DNA of 64,000 nt from Bin5 sp034422415 (GCA_965202955.1 OZ241871.1:4216001-4280000); one strand, 5' to 3'. Shown: positions 50,929 through 60,084, counted from the first letter of the stretch. A program made the numbers and translations. The notes: generated by a model not told the origin, from the letters alone.

Positions 50929-52257
50929 TCAGATCTCGAGCGATTCAGCCACTGCTTCCAGCGTCGGCGGGATGACGAACGGCATGCCTGCCACACCGGT
51001 CGCCGCGGGCACGTCCTTCAGGCCGCTGCCCGTGTTGATCACTACCACCGTCTCGTGGGACTGCACGAGTCCTTGCCTGCGAGCTTCGAATAGGCCCGCC
51101 AGTGCGGCGGCGCCTGCCGGTTCGCCAAACACGCCGCCCTGCCGTGCCAGGGGCAGAATCGCCTGCAAAATCGCCCTGTCCTCCACCAGGACGAAGGCGC
51201 CACCGCTCTCGCGCACGGCCCGCAGCGCTTTGACCGCGTCGCGCGGCGCGTTGACTCCTATGGAGTCGGCGGCGGTTGCAGCCTCCACGGGCCGGGGAAC
51301 GTCCAGCCGGTCGCGCCAGGCGTTGTGAATTGCGGCGCTGCCGGTAGACTGTACGCCGAAGATTCGCGGGACGCGTTCGGTCCACCCCATGCGGTGCAGT
51401 TCCCGGAATCCCTTGTAAACGCCGCCGATGATCGAGCCGTCGCCGACCGAGACAAAGACTGCATCGGGCGCCTCCAACCGAGAGCTGCCGACGCCACCAT
51501 CCTCGGACTGCGCCTGCGCTTGGGCAAGCGCGAGCTGGGCGGCGATCTCAAAACTGACCGTTTTCTTGCCCTCGGTCATGTATGGATTGTAGCCGGTGTT
51601 GCGGCTGTACCATCCGAACACTTCGCACGCTTCAACACACAGGTCGAACGCTTCGTCGTATGAGCCGTCGACAGCCAGAACGCGGCTTCCGTAAACGAGG
51701 AGTTGGGCGACTTTCGCCTTTGGCGCGGTTCGGGGCACGAAAATGACGGTCGCCTGGCCTGCGGACGCGCCTAGCGCTGACAGCGCGGCCGCGGCGTTGC
51801 CCGTACTGGCCGTGGCGACGACCTCGCGATCTGTCTCGCGCGCCCTGGCAAGCGCGATGGCCGAAGCCCGGTCTTTCAATGAAGCCGAAGGGTTGCGGCC
51901 GTCGTCCTTGAGGTAGAGCCCCTCGATACCCACCGCGGCGGCCAGTCTCCCTGCGTGTAGCAATGGCGTATCTCCAACCGGAAGTGGGGGCAGCAGTTCG
52001 GCCCGCACCGGCAACAGCGGCCACCAGCGTTCGATCGAGCGGGCATCGGCGCAGCTGCCTCCTTCAGCGTCCCATGCCGGCTCGTTTCGCGTAGAACGAA
52101 TCGCGTCGTAGTCGTATACGGCGTCGAGATGTCCCAGGTCGCTGCCCGCGTTGGGGCGGCAGGGACATACGTATTCCAGTTCTCCAGGAGCGTATGTCTG
52201 CCCGCAGCGGAGGCAGTGCAATCCGGTCAGAAAAGTCCTGGCGCTCGGTCGGGACAT
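50929..52257 (-). CDS. thrC: Threonine synthase
   Basis: 442 residues. The N-terminal zinc-ribbon-like part has CLRC (Cys15, Cys18) and CPC (Cys31, Cys33). The PLP fold has K128 in NPSASLKDRAS, the phosphate loop ASTGNAAAALSALG, and the conserved YNPYMTEGKKTVSFEIA. VSVGDGSIIGGVYKGF and a late GSGLKD complete it. It converts O-phosphohomoserine to threonine. The DxGRNPSASLKDR and EGKKT blocks are specific for threonine synthase against threonine dehydratase. It stands alone on the minus strand, with no homoserine dehydrogenase or kinase nearby. Confidence 0.93.
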   Translation of the reverse strand: MSRPSARTFLTGLHCLRCGQTYAPGELEYVCPCRPNAGSDLGHLDAVYDYDAIRSTRNEPAWDAEGGSCADARSIERWWPLLPVRAELLPPLPVGDTPLLHAGRLAAAVGIEGLYLKDDGRNPSASLKDRASAIALARARETDREVVATASTGNAAAALSALGASAGQATVIFVPRTAPKAKVAQLLVYGSRVLAVDGSYDEAFDLCVEACEVFGWYSRNTGYNPYMTEGKKTVSFEIAAQLALAQAQAQSEDGGVGSSRLEAPDAVFVSVGDGSIIGGVYKGFRELHRMGWTERVPRIFGVQSTGSAAIHNAWRDRLDVPRPVEAATAADSIGVNAPRDAVKALRAVRESGGAFVLVEDRAILQAILPLARQGGVFGEPAGAAALAGLFEARRQGLVQSHETVVVINTGSGLKDVPAATGVAGMPFVIPPTLEAVAESLEI

Positions 52258-52299
52258 CGAACGATTAGCCTTTCAAATAAAGGAAATCCTCAGGCGATA

Positions 52300-52308
52300 T
52301 GGTATAGT
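52300..52308 (+). promoter_or_regulatory. Extended -10 upstream of DUF3054 gene
   Basis: TGG-TATAGT, start near 52315. It drives either a very small leaderless ORF or a leader of about 150 bases ahead of the DUF3054 gene. Confidence 0.5.
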
Positions 52309-52315
52309 AGAAGCC

Positions 52316-52405
52316 ATGGGAGGGTTTGGCAAGTCTGGAATCTATCTGAATTGGGGGCATCGACAGGATCGGTATTCTCTTGCCTTCGTCTTGCCAGACT
52401 GGTAG
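52316..52405 (+). CDS. Possible 29-residue leaderless ORF
   Basis: An ATG lies seven to eight bases after the TGG-TATAGT element, opening a 29-residue frame (MGGFGKSGIYLNWGHRQDRY, then SLAFVLPDW). No homology is recognised. It could be a leader peptide or chance. It ends 58 bases before the DUF3054 start. Confidence 0.2.
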   Translation: MGGFGKSGIYLNWGHRQDRYSLAFVLPDW

Positions 52406-52463
52406 GCAAGCAATTTCGCAGACGCGGATCCAAGCGTTCGAGCACCAACGTCATTCACCGGCT

Positions 52464-52922
52464 ATGAAATCGCAGTCAGGAGTTGACGGTCCAACGAGTC
52501 CGATGTCGAACCGCGTGCTGGCCGCCGGCGACCTGCTGGCGCTTCTGGCGTTCGTCATACTGGGGCGAATCGTCCACGCCGCTTCGGGGCCGGTCGACTG
52601 GCTGGTGAACATGCCGCGCATCGCCGCGCCCTTTCTGTTGGGATGGGTTATCGCGGCACCGGTCTTTGGCGCCTACCGGCGCGCTTCGGCGATCTCAACG
52701 GGCCGATTCCTGTTGAATTCGGCGCTTACGCTCATGGCAGCCGATCTGATTGCCTTTGCCGTTCGAGGCTACGTCATTGCGGACGCAGTTACCTTGCCTT
52801 TTGTACTGACGGCAGTTGCCATGACGGCGCTCTTTGTCATCGGCTGGCGCCTGCTTTACGCCTGCGTTTTCTCGCCCAAGGCAGCGCGAATGGCAGAGCT
52901 GCAGGGGGCTGGACGCGACTGA
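52464..52922 (+). CDS. DUF3054 family membrane protein
   Basis: 152 residues from ATG 52464; MSNRVLAAGD at 52503 is an alternative. Four predicted membrane segments: LLALLAFVILGRIVH, IAAPFLLGWVIAAPVFG, a third around SALTLMAADLIAFAV and a fourth VAMTALFVIGWRLLYA. The pattern NRxLAAGDLLALLAFVxxGR and the G-W-x-x-A-P-x-x-G-x-Y block are those of DUF3054. Function unknown; it is a small cytoplasmic-membrane protein. The 240 bases before the next gene show no clear feature. Confidence 0.75.
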   Translation: MKSQSGVDGPTSPMSNRVLAAGDLLALLAFVILGRIVHAASGPVDWLVNMPRIAAPFLLGWVIAAPVFGAYRRASAISTGRFLLNSALTLMAADLIAFAVRGYVIADAVTLPFVLTAVAMTALFVIGWRLLYACVFSPKAARMAELQGAGRD

Positions 52923-53163
52923 ACCCGACTGTTGCGGGCGGCTGTTTGCCGGCCTGATGCAGATGTTCGAGGCATCGCAGAAACTGGCGGCGGAAGGAAA
53001 GCGGAAACCATTCCCCCTGTCTGAACGTAAACTGTAGCAGACGGTTCGAACTGGATCGTTTAGCCGGCCGGGCTCGACTTGGCGAACCATATGCGTAAGA
53101 GCCGCAAGAAGCCGGCCACTGGCACCAGCCCTGCACATCTAGTATCGGACGGGTTTGTTCGAC

Positions 53164-54300
53164 ATGCGGATTGCGTTGTTCAGCGACATATACAAGCCCC
53201 ATATAAACGGCGTCGTCAATCACGTTGGCCTGTTGAAGGAACACTTCGATCGCTGGGGCGAACAGGTCTACCTTTTCGTTCCCGAGCAGGACAAGGCGAC
53301 CAAGGATGAGGGCAATGTCATTCGCCTTCCCAGCATCCCAATTGCGGACACAGGCTATCATCTGTCCGTGCGTGTTGATTCCCGCTGCCGCGACATTCTT
53401 AAGCGGATGGACGTCATCCACGTGCACCATCCCTTTATCAGCGGCAGCTTCGGTCTGACATTCGCTCGCCGCTACGACATACCGCTCGTCTTCACCAGCC
53501 ACACGCGCTACGATCTTTACGTTCAGCAGTACCTGCCGCTCGTGCCGGACACCTTGTCGGAGACGGCATTGCATGCCTTTTTCCAACGGTTCAGCCAGCG
53601 TTGCAGCGCAGTCATCGCGCCGAGCCGCAGCGCAGCGTCGCTGATGCAGTCGTGGGGGATCCAAGGACGCGTTGTCGTTATCCCAAACGGCATCGATTTG
53701 GGCCAATTCCACAAACCCGACGAGGAGGCATCTCGCGCCGACTACGGCATCCCGAAGGATGCAGTAGTCGGTGTCTATGTGGGGCGGGTGAGCAGGGAAA
53801 AAGCCGTTGACCGCCTTCTGCGCATATTTGCAGCGCTCAAGGAGGAGGTCCCCGAGCTGCATCTCCTCCTTGTAGGCGGAGGTCCGAGCCTCAGTGAGTG
53901 CCGCCAGCTGGCTCGCACTTTGCAAATGGACGGTCGTGTGACATTTGCCGGGCCGGTAACCTACGAGCGTATCGGCGGCGTCCTGAGCATGGCCGACTTT
54001 TTCCTGTCGGCGAGTACAAGTGAAGTACATCCGCTGACATTCATCGAGGCCGCGGCCGCGGGGCTGCCGTCGATAGGCATCGACTCTCCCGGTGTGGCGG
54101 ACATGATTGTAGATGGCGAGACCGGGTTCCTGACCGCCGACAACGACCTGAGCATTGGGCTGCGCATTATGCAGATTGCGCGCGACTCTGAGCTGCGCAC
54201 AAAGATGGGGAGGGCCGCCGGCCGCTACAGTCAGCGATACTCCGCCCACAACAACGCCCGCGAAGTGCTGGGGCTCTATCAGTCGCTACAAGAAAGTTAG
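53164..54300 (+). CDS. Glycosyltransferase family 4 (GT-B fold)
   Basis: 378 residues from ATG 53164; the TTG three codons upstream is unlikely. N-terminal RIALFSDIYKPHINGVVNHV with Gly-rich acceptor loop, DVIHVHHPFISG, VFTSHTRYDLY. C-terminal nucleotide-sugar domain: VVVIPNGIDLGQF, VGRVSREKAVDRLL, and the E-x7-E motif in SASTSEVHPLTFIEAAAAGLPSI. It resembles the alpha-mannosyl/glucosyl-transferases that make glycolipids such as diglucosyl-diacylglycerol. It probably uses a nucleotide sugar at the inner membrane face. Acceptor unknown. Confidence 0.92.
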   Translation: MRIALFSDIYKPHINGVVNHVGLLKEHFDRWGEQVYLFVPEQDKATKDEGNVIRLPSIPIADTGYHLSVRVDSRCRDILKRMDVIHVHHPFISGSFGLTFARRYDIPLVFTSHTRYDLYVQQYLPLVPDTLSETALHAFFQRFSQRCSAVIAPSRSAASLMQSWGIQGRVVVIPNGIDLGQFHKPDEEASRADYGIPKDAVVGVYVGRVSREKAVDRLLRIFAALKEEVPELHLLLVGGGPSLSECRQLARTLQMDGRVTFAGPVTYERIGGVLSMADFFLSASTSEVHPLTFIEAAAAGLPSIGIDSPGVADMIVDGETGFLTADNDLSIGLRIMQIARDSELRTKMGRAAGRYSQRYSAHNNAREVLGLYQSLQES

Positions 54301-54409
54301 AACCCCGTCCCCCGGCCCTGAAAAGCACGCCAAAAGTTTTCGATTTTCACCACCCGGAAACTGATTGTTCGTCAATTGCCTGTGCCAGACGCAGTGCCGG
54401 AAACCGGCA

Positions 54410-54438
54410 TTGCGCTTTGGTGACAAGTGGTGTATCAT
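54410..54438 (+). promoter_or_regulatory. Candidate promoter for PIN/TRAM gene
   Basis: TTGCGC (54410-54415), 17 bases, TATCAT (54433-54438), giving a leader of about 40 bases. Confidence 0.45.
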
Positions 54439-54485
54439 GATTTTGTCAAAATATTGTCTGCTTTGCTCGTCAGGGGGACCGGGCT

Positions 54486-55613
54486 ATGCGTTGGGGGCTG
54501 CTCCTGAGGGTACTGGTTACCCTCATCTTTGCCCTGCTGGGTTGGGAGTTGGGAAGACAGATTGCGGGTGTCGACACCCTTAAGAGTTTCACGCTCTCAT
54601 CCGCACGCATAATCGTCCCGGCAATTGTTGTCAGCGGACTCATTGGGCTTGTGTCCGCTCCCTGGCTGACTGTCAGGCCCGCTAACGCCCTTCGCTCCAG
54701 CTTACGGCAGATTCCCACAGTTCAACTCATGGCCGCCACGGTCGGGCTGGCAGTCGGATTGACTATCGCCGCTCTCCTGGCATACCCTCTCTCGCTGCTC
54801 CCCAATCCATTCGGGACCGTTCTGCCATTTGTCGGCGTCATCGTCATGGGCTATCTGGGCGTTACAATGATGGTCATGCGCCACCGAGAGATCCTGACCT
54901 TCTTCCGGCTCCAGACCGAAAGCCAGGACAGGCCGGACTTGCCAAAGTTGCCGCTGCTCGACAAGGACAGGGGCGATGGCTTCGCGCAGATGATGTTGCT
55001 GGATACGAGCGTAATCATCGACGGCCGTATCGCAGATGTAGCGGAAACAGGCTTTCTGTGGGCGATCCTGGCCGTCCCCCGATTTATTCTTAACGAGCTT
55101 CAATACATCGCCGATTCGGCCGAGGTCCTGCGTCGAAACCGGGGCCGGAGAGGGCTCGAAGTCCTGGACCGCCTGCAGCAGATCGAGAATGTCGTAATCG
55201 AATTCCTCGATCAGGACCCGTCAGAGGCGCAGCAGGTCGATGAAAAACTGGTCTATCTGGGCAGAGAGATGAGCGCTGCCATCGTCACCAATGATTACAA
55301 CCTGAATCGAGTCGCCAAACTGCAAGGCGTGCGCGTTCTCAACATCAATGAGCTGGCGAACGCCGTCAAGTCGGTCGTCCTTCCAGGTGAAGAGATGAGC
55401 ATCCACGTGATCCAGGAAGGCAAGGAAGCCAACCAGGGCGTGGGCTACCTTGATGACGGCACGATGGTCGTTGTCGAACAGGGCCGCAGGTCTCTGGGCG
55501 CACAGATTTCAGTGCGCGTAACGAAGGTGTTGCAGACCAATGCCGGTCGCCTGATTTTCGCCGTCCCCGAAGAGGTTCAGGAGCGCCGCCGCGCCTTCGA
55601 ATCGGTCCGCTGA
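54486..55613 (+). CDS. PIN/TRAM-domain membrane protein (YacL-like)
   Basis: 375 residues. Four membrane segments occupy about the first 130 residues (LLRVLVTLIFALLGWELG; IIVPAIVVSGLIGLV; ATVGLAVGLTIAALLAYPL; PFVGVIVMGYLGVTM). The PIN nuclease domain follows, with MLLDTSVIIDGRIADV and later acidic residues (ETGFLWA; AAIVTNDYNLNRVA). The TRAM RNA-binding domain at the C-terminus starts GVGYLDDGTMVVVEQGRR. The layout equals Bacillus YacL. The enzyme likely cleaves RNA near the membrane; targets are unknown. It precedes cysS and rlmB, a grouping also seen in Firmicutes. Confidence 0.92.
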   Translation: MRWGLLLRVLVTLIFALLGWELGRQIAGVDTLKSFTLSSARIIVPAIVVSGLIGLVSAPWLTVRPANALRSSLRQIPTVQLMAATVGLAVGLTIAALLAYPLSLLPNPFGTVLPFVGVIVMGYLGVTMMVMRHREILTFFRLQTESQDRPDLPKLPLLDKDRGDGFAQMMLLDTSVIIDGRIADVAETGFLWAILAVPRFILNELQYIADSAEVLRRNRGRRGLEVLDRLQQIENVVIEFLDQDPSEAQQVDEKLVYLGREMSAAIVTNDYNLNRVAKLQGVRVLNINELANAVKSVVLPGEEMSIHVIQEGKEANQGVGYLDDGTMVVVEQGRRSLGAQISVRVTKVLQTNAGRLIFAVPEEVQERRRAFESVR

Positions 55614-55662
55614 GCGGACAGACCGTTCCATCCACCTCACACGCCCCAACGACGAGACTCCC

Positions 55663-57075
55663 ATGACGCTGAGCATCTACAACACGCTGTCGCGAAAACG
55701 TGAACCGTTCCAGACCGCTGAAGAGGGACGCGTGCGTATGTATGTCTGCGGCCCGACAGTATACGCCGACGCCCACGTCGGCCACGCGATGAGCGCGATC
55801 GTCTTCGACATGATCAGGCGCTATCTCGAATACAGCGGCTATGACGTGAACTACGTCACCAACTTTACCGATGTAGATGACAAGATTATCGTCCGCGCCC
55901 AGGAGACCGGGCAAGACCCCTTTCAGCTGGCCCAGTTCTACACCGACAAATATCTGACGCACCTCAGCGACCTCAACATTAAGCCGGCCGACACCTACCC
56001 GCGCGTCACCAACGAGATTTCGAACATCATTCGGGTGATTGGCGAGCTGGGCGAATCCGACTATGCCTATGAAATGGATGGCAGCGTCTACTTTCGCGTC
56101 CACAAGGATGACGACTACGGCAAGCTGAGCCGCCGCCGGCAGGAGGACGCGGTCGCGGGTACACGCGTCGATTCGGACGAGCGCAAGGAGAATGCAGCCG
56201 ATTTCGCGCTCTGGAAGGCGGCCAAGGCCGGTGAACCATCCTGGGAAAGCCCCTGGGGTCCGGGCCGCCCGGGCTGGCATATCGAGTGTTCGGTCATGTG
56301 CCTGCACCACCTCGGCGAGACAATCGACATTCACGGCGGTGGCAACGACCTGCTCTTTCCCCACCATGAGAACGAGATCGCGCAGAGTGAAAGCCTCACC
56401 GGCAAGCCATTTGCCCGCTACTGGGTTCACAATGGGATGCTCCAGCTCTCCGGTGAGAAGATGAGCAAATCGGTGGGGAACGTCGTTACCATCGACGAAT
56501 TCCTACGCAAAAATTCGGCCGATGCGCTTCGTCTGCTGATCTTCACCGCCCACTATCGCAAGCCGGTCGCCTTTACCGAGGAGTCAATCGCCGCCGCGGA
56601 GCGAAGCGCGGCCCGGCTGAGAGGCGGATTGCGCCCGGCCAGCGGGACTGTTACCGTGGGAGAAGAGGCCGAGAATCTGCGCGAAACGGCCGAAGCGGCC
56701 CGCTCCGGTTTCCGGGTGGCGATGGACGATGACTTGAATACCAGTTCGGCACTGGCCCATCTCTTTGAGCTTGTGCGGGCCATCAACACGGCGCGCACGG
56801 CCGGTGTCTCCGGCCCCTTTTTCCAGGCCGCGCAGGAGACGCTGCGGGAACTGACCGGCGTGTTGGGACTCTCACTGACCGACGCCGGCGGATCCCAAAG
56901 CGACTCGTTGGCAGCGAAAGAGTTCATCGATCTGCTGGTCTCACTGCGGACCGATCTCCGCCAGGAGAAGCAGTGGGCGCTGGCAGACAAGGTGAGGGAC
57001 GGCCTAGCCTCTCTGTCGGTACAGCTTGAAGATACGCCGGAAGGGACGGTCTGGCGCTTCGAGGACGCCACATGA
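55663..57075 (+). CDS. cysS: Cysteine--tRNA ligase
   Basis: 470 residues, class I synthetase. Zinc ligands: Cys in MYVCGPTVYADAHVGHAMSA, where HVGH is the HIGH-like motif. Further ligands are Cys in GWHIECSVMCLHH and His/Glu in LLFPHHENEIAQSE. KMSKS appears as GEKMSKSVGN, and the anticodon region follows. It activates cysteine and charges tRNA-Cys in the cytoplasm. It starts 49 bases after the PIN/TRAM gene and its stop overlaps the rlmB start (ATGA), so the three form one operon. Confidence 0.97.
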   Translation: MTLSIYNTLSRKREPFQTAEEGRVRMYVCGPTVYADAHVGHAMSAIVFDMIRRYLEYSGYDVNYVTNFTDVDDKIIVRAQETGQDPFQLAQFYTDKYLTHLSDLNIKPADTYPRVTNEISNIIRVIGELGESDYAYEMDGSVYFRVHKDDDYGKLSRRRQEDAVAGTRVDSDERKENAADFALWKAAKAGEPSWESPWGPGRPGWHIECSVMCLHHLGETIDIHGGGNDLLFPHHENEIAQSESLTGKPFARYWVHNGMLQLSGEKMSKSVGNVVTIDEFLRKNSADALRLLIFTAHYRKPVAFTEESIAAAERSAARLRGGLRPASGTVTVGEEAENLRETAEAARSGFRVAMDDDLNTSSALAHLFELVRAINTARTAGVSGPFFQAAQETLRELTGVLGLSLTDAGGSQSDSLAAKEFIDLLVSLRTDLRQEKQWALADKVRDGLASLSVQLEDTPEGTVWRFEDAT

Positions 57076-57842
57076 GCGAACTGCTCGTCGGCCGCCACGC
57101 CGTGTGGGAGGCCCTGCGTGCAGGTAAGCGCCGCTATTACCGCTTGTGGCTGGAGGGCGTCGCCGATGCTCCCCCCCAGGGGCGTCTAGCCGAAATTGTA
57201 CAGAAGGCCGAGAGCCGCAAAGTCCCTCTGCGCTACGTTGAAGGCGGCCTCTTTGACCGGCTGCGGCAGAGCCAGCTGCATCCACACGGTGTCGCGCTCG
57301 AAACCGGCCCGTTCCCCTATACCGACCTACATGACCTGCTGGACATTGGCAGGAGAAAGCCCGATCCACTCTTCCTGGTCCTCGATCACCTCGAAGACCC
57401 GCGCAATCTAGGTACCCTCTTCCGCAGCTGCGAAGCGTTCGGCGTGGATGGGGTCGTCCTGCCCGAGCGGAGAGCGGCGGGCATCACACCGGCGGTCAGC
57501 AATGCTTCATCGGGTGCAGTCGAGCATCTGCCGGTAGCGCAGGTCACGAATATCAACCGAACCATCGACCTCCTGAAGGACAACAACATCTGGACGGTCG
57601 GGCTGGACATTCAGCCGGGCGCGATTCCGCTCTCGGACGCCGACCTGGGCGGGCGCCTGGCGATCGTTGTCGGCAACGAGGGCAAGGGCCTCAGCAGGCT
57701 CGCGCGTGAGAAGTGCGACTTTTGCGTAACGATACCGATGAAAGGCGCCGTGGACAGCCTCAACGCGGCAATTGCCGGCAGTATCGTTCTCCACAGTGCA
57801 TTTGTGGCGCGCGCGTCCGCGGCCGAGCCCGAAGCCAGCTGA
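57072..57842 (+). CDS. rlmB: 23S rRNA 2'-O-ribose methyltransferase RlmB / TrmH-family SPOUT enzyme
   Basis: 256 residues. N-terminal substrate-binding domain (LLVGRHAVWEALRAGKR...RYYRL). The SPOUT domain carries the three TrmH-family motifs: LDHLEDPRNLGTLFRSCEAF (motif 1), VVGNEGKGLSRLA (motif 2) and IPMKGAVDSLNAAIAGSIVL (motif 3). RlmB methylates the G2251 ribose of 23S rRNA in the ribosomal P-loop region. It is translationally coupled to cysS, a common bacterial pairing. Assignment to RlmB rather than another TrmH member rests on the N-terminal domain and context. Confidence 0.92.
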   Translation: MSELLVGRHAVWEALRAGKRRYYRLWLEGVADAPPQGRLAEIVQKAESRKVPLRYVEGGLFDRLRQSQLHPHGVALETGPFPYTDLHDLLDIGRRKPDPLFLVLDHLEDPRNLGTLFRSCEAFGVDGVVLPERRAAGITPAVSNASSGAVEHLPVAQVTNINRTIDLLKDNNIWTVGLDIQPGAIPLSDADLGGRLAIVVGNEGKGLSRLAREKCDFCVTIPMKGAVDSLNAAIAGSIVLHSAFVARASAAEPEAS

Positions 57843-57918
57843 CCTGAACCCCCCATGTTTGAGTTGAACAAGCGGCGCAATAGGCCGGCGGAATTGCACG
57901 CGGGCGCCGCGCTGCGGA

Positions 57919-58260
57919 TTAGTCGCGCAGCCAGTATTTGGGCGAGGCTCCAAAGACCTTAGCCTCGCCTGCAGGCCAGCTCACAGTTTCCTCGACCTTT
58001 TGCGCCAGCGCTAGGTCTTTCTCCGTCAGGCCCTGGGCGTCATGCGTGTGCAGAAAGAGGTCGACCGATCGGTAGTTGAGAACAAGCCGCGGGTGATGGT
58101 TGGCTGCCTCGGCCAGAAAGCCTATGGCGTTCGCCACCAAGAGCGTAACGCGCCAGTTCGCGGTGCGGTACTGGCGGTGCAGTTCGCCTTCCTGCACCGC
58201 CCACGACGGAAGCTCCGATCCCAGCCTGCCGCGCACTTCCTCTTCGCTGAATTTCTTCAT
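57919..58260 (-). CDS. Pterin-4a-carbinolamine dehydratase-like protein
   Basis: 113 residues from the ATG at 58260, preceded by GGAGAAG. The family active-site cluster is complete: EAANHHPRLVLNY, with the His-His pair, and LFLHTHDAQGLTEKDLALAQK with the third His. It dehydrates 4a-hydroxytetrahydrobiopterin or a molybdopterin-type analogue; no aromatic amino-acid hydroxylase is nearby, so the physiological pterin is open. It converges with rlmB, 76 bases apart. Confidence 0.9.
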   Translation of the reverse strand: MKKFSEEEVRGRLGSELPSWAVQEGELHRQYRTANWRVTLLVANAIGFLAEAANHHPRLVLNYRSVDLFLHTHDAQGLTEKDLALAQKVEETVSWPAGEAKVFGASPKYWLRD

Positions 58261-58394
58261 CTTCTCCTTCTCCCTTTTGGCCTTCAGTGTTCTCGCCTGC
58301 ACATAGTGCCACGGCGATCTTCTTGCGACCCAGCACCCATTTGCCAACTGCTTTTCAGTCGTTGCGAAATGCGGCAATGGGGGCGCAACTGTTA

Positions 58395-58400
58395 TATAAT
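58395..58400 (+). promoter_or_regulatory. TATAAT element for cytochrome gene
   Basis: Perfect TATAAT, about 70 bases before the ATG at 58471, with no convincing -35. It is divergent from the pterin dehydratase gene. Confidence 0.45.
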
Positions 58401-58470
58401 GTGCCAAAATAGCGGGCAATACCAGCTACATCTGCGGGACCAGCCGATTCAGTTTCGTTGGAGACAGGGA

Positions 58471-59028
58471 ATGGTGCGTCGCAAGACACTCAAATCTACG
58501 TTATCTGCCGCAATTCTTGCCATTGTCCTGTTCAGCGCATGCGCGCCGGACCCGAGCATGCAGCTGATCTCGCCAAGTATGGTGATTCTCGGAGAGGGCG
58601 AAGTCTTTGTGCCGCCTACACCCACCCCGCGGCCGCGCATCGCCGGACTGACCGACGAGGAGATCTACTCCGGATTGCCGGAAGCCGTCGCCTCGCTGAT
58701 GCCGGGTGATGCCGAAATCGGCGAAGGACTGACCGTGCCGCAAGGCTGCACAGGTTGCCATCAGCTCGACAACAGCCTTATTGAAGTCGCGCCCACCTGG
58801 TTTGAGATCGCCGATACAGCGGTCGGGCGAGCGCGTCAGACAGGTGAAGCCGGCCCGGCGCAATACCTCTACACCAGCATCACGAATCCCGACAGTTTCG
58901 TCGTCAGCGGATACAACTCCGGCGAAATGCCGCAGACATTCTCCGACGACATGGATGCACAGGACCTCGCCCACCTGTTGACCTATCTGCTCACGCTGCG
59001 GGCCGAGCCGGCTGTTGAAGAGGAGTAG
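58471..59028 (+). CDS. Lipoprotein cytochrome c
   Basis: 185 residues from ATG 58471 (GAGACAGGGA upstream). Signal peptide with lipobox LFSAC (Cys24), then a Pro-rich linker (VPPTPTPRPR). A single mono-heme domain has C93-T-G-C96-H97 and the likely axial Met153 in SGEMPQTFSDD. It is therefore an electron carrier anchored to the outer face of the membrane. The domain has the class-I layout of a subunit or donor for a terminal oxidase. It needs a heme lyase such as the CcmF encoded at 42324. Confidence 0.9.
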   Translation: MVRRKTLKSTLSAAILAIVLFSACAPDPSMQLISPSMVILGEGEVFVPPTPTPRPRIAGLTDEEIYSGLPEAVASLMPGDAEIGEGLTVPQGCTGCHQLDNSLIEVAPTWFEIADTAVGRARQTGEAGPAQYLYTSITNPDSFVVSGYNSGEMPQTFSDDMDAQDLAHLLTYLLTLRAEPAVEEE

Positions 59029-59064
59029 GCTGTCGTATCATTACTGGAAAAATTTGCGAATTAC

Positions 59065-59094
59065 AGGAGCCGGTCCTGCAAGGGGCCGGCTCCT
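59065..59094. terminator. Bidirectional hairpin between cytochrome and mmuM-like genes
   Basis: AGGAGCCGG (59065-59073) and CCGGCTCCT (59086-59094) form a perfect 9-bp stem with a 12-base loop, between converging genes. Only short T-rich sequence follows. Confidence 0.6.
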
Positions 59095-59127
59095 CTTGCA
59101 ATTAAGCTGAAACGTCAAGCAGTGGGA

Positions 59128-60084
59128 CTATCCGCCGACGAACAACCGACGCAGGTTGCGGATGTCCCCTGGTGACGTGCGACAGCAGCCGCCAACCAGC
59201 TGCGCGCCGGTGGTTTTCCAGTCCATTGCATAGGACGCGAAATCGGCGACACCGCTTCCGGCGATCCACGCGCCGGCTTCGCCGTCCCAGCGCGCACCGC
59301 TGTTGGGATAACAGACGAGCAGTTTGCGCGTCGCTGCGCGCGCTTCCTTCAATAGGCCTTTAACGTGTTTGGGCGCCGTACAGTTTAACCCGACCGCGAC
59401 GACAGTTGGACTGCCATTGACGAGTTCCACGCAATGGGAAAATAGTTCACCGCGGCAGACGCGCTCGTCATCGCGGCAGCTGAAGCTGATCCAGGCAGGC
59501 GTCTCCCGGTACTCCGCCAGTAGTTCGACCAGCGCTTCTCCCTCCTCCAGGCAGGGGATCGTCTCACAGGCCAGCAGGTCCGGTTCGGCGCCAAGCAGGG
59601 CCTCGAGCCGCGGACGGTGCCAATCGATCAGGGCACTTTTCGAGAGACCGAGTTCGCCCGTATACTCGGAGCCGTCGGCGAGGAAGGCGCCGTAGCTGCC
59701 GACAGATGCGGCGACCAGCGGAGGCAGGCGCCGGCGTGTTTCTTCTCGAAGAGCGGCCGCAGCCAGGAATTGATCGCGCGCCTCCTTGGCCAGGTGCACG
59801 CTGCGCTGCATCAGGTCGACGCTCTGTTTGCGGTCGAGTCCTCGGCGGGCGAATCCCTCGAAGCTGGCCTGGTAGCTGGCGCTGATAGCGACATCTGCGC
59901 CGGCTTCGAAGTAGTCAAAGTGAAGCCGGCGGATCGAGGCGGGGTCCTCCAGCAGAAGACGCGCCGACCAGAGATCGTCCGACAGGTCGGCGCCTCTCTC
60001 TTCGAGCTCAGTCGCCAGGCCGCCGTCCAGGATCAGGACACCCTGCCCGCCCAAAAACGGTTCTAGGACGAGATTCCCGCTCAT
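59128..60084 (-). CDS. mmuM: Homocysteine S-methyltransferase family protein
   Basis: 318 residues, TIM barrel. Zinc ligands: Cys in VAVGLNCTAPKHV and the Cys pair in LVGGCCRTSPGDIRNL. N-terminal LILDGGLATELEERGADL and LACETIPCLEEGEALVEL are family signatures. It transfers a methyl group from S-methylmethionine or SAM to homocysteine. It starts in a 4-base overlap with the stop of the aminopeptidase gene, so the two are coupled. The symbol is by family; a selenocysteine or betaine-type donor cannot be excluded. Confidence 0.88.
   Translation of the reverse strand: MSGNLVLEPFLGGQGVLILDGGLATELEERGADLSDDLWSARLLLEDPASIRRLHFDYFEAGADVAISASYQASFEGFARRGLDRKQSVDLMQRSVHLAKEARDQFLAAAALREETRRRLPPLVAASVGSYGAFLADGSEYTGELGLSKSALIDWHRPRLEALLGAEPDLLACETIPCLEEGEALVELLAEYRETPAWISFSCRDDERVCRGELFSHCVELVNGSPTVVAVGLNCTAPKHVKGLLKEARAATRKLLVCYPNSGARWDGEAGAWIAGSGVADFASYAMDWKTTGAQLVGGCCRTSPGDIRNLRRLFVGG

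Noticed and set aside
52319..52463. Possible tmRNA or other structured RNA start (GGGGGCATCGACAGGATCGG)
   Set aside because: No tRNA-like 3' end, no CCA and no tag-peptide frame could be found downstream.
52923..53163. Small ORF ending near 53037 between the DUF3054 and glycosyltransferase genes
   Set aside because: Starts inside the DUF3054 gene in another frame, with no ribosome site or recognisable motif; possible but unsupported.
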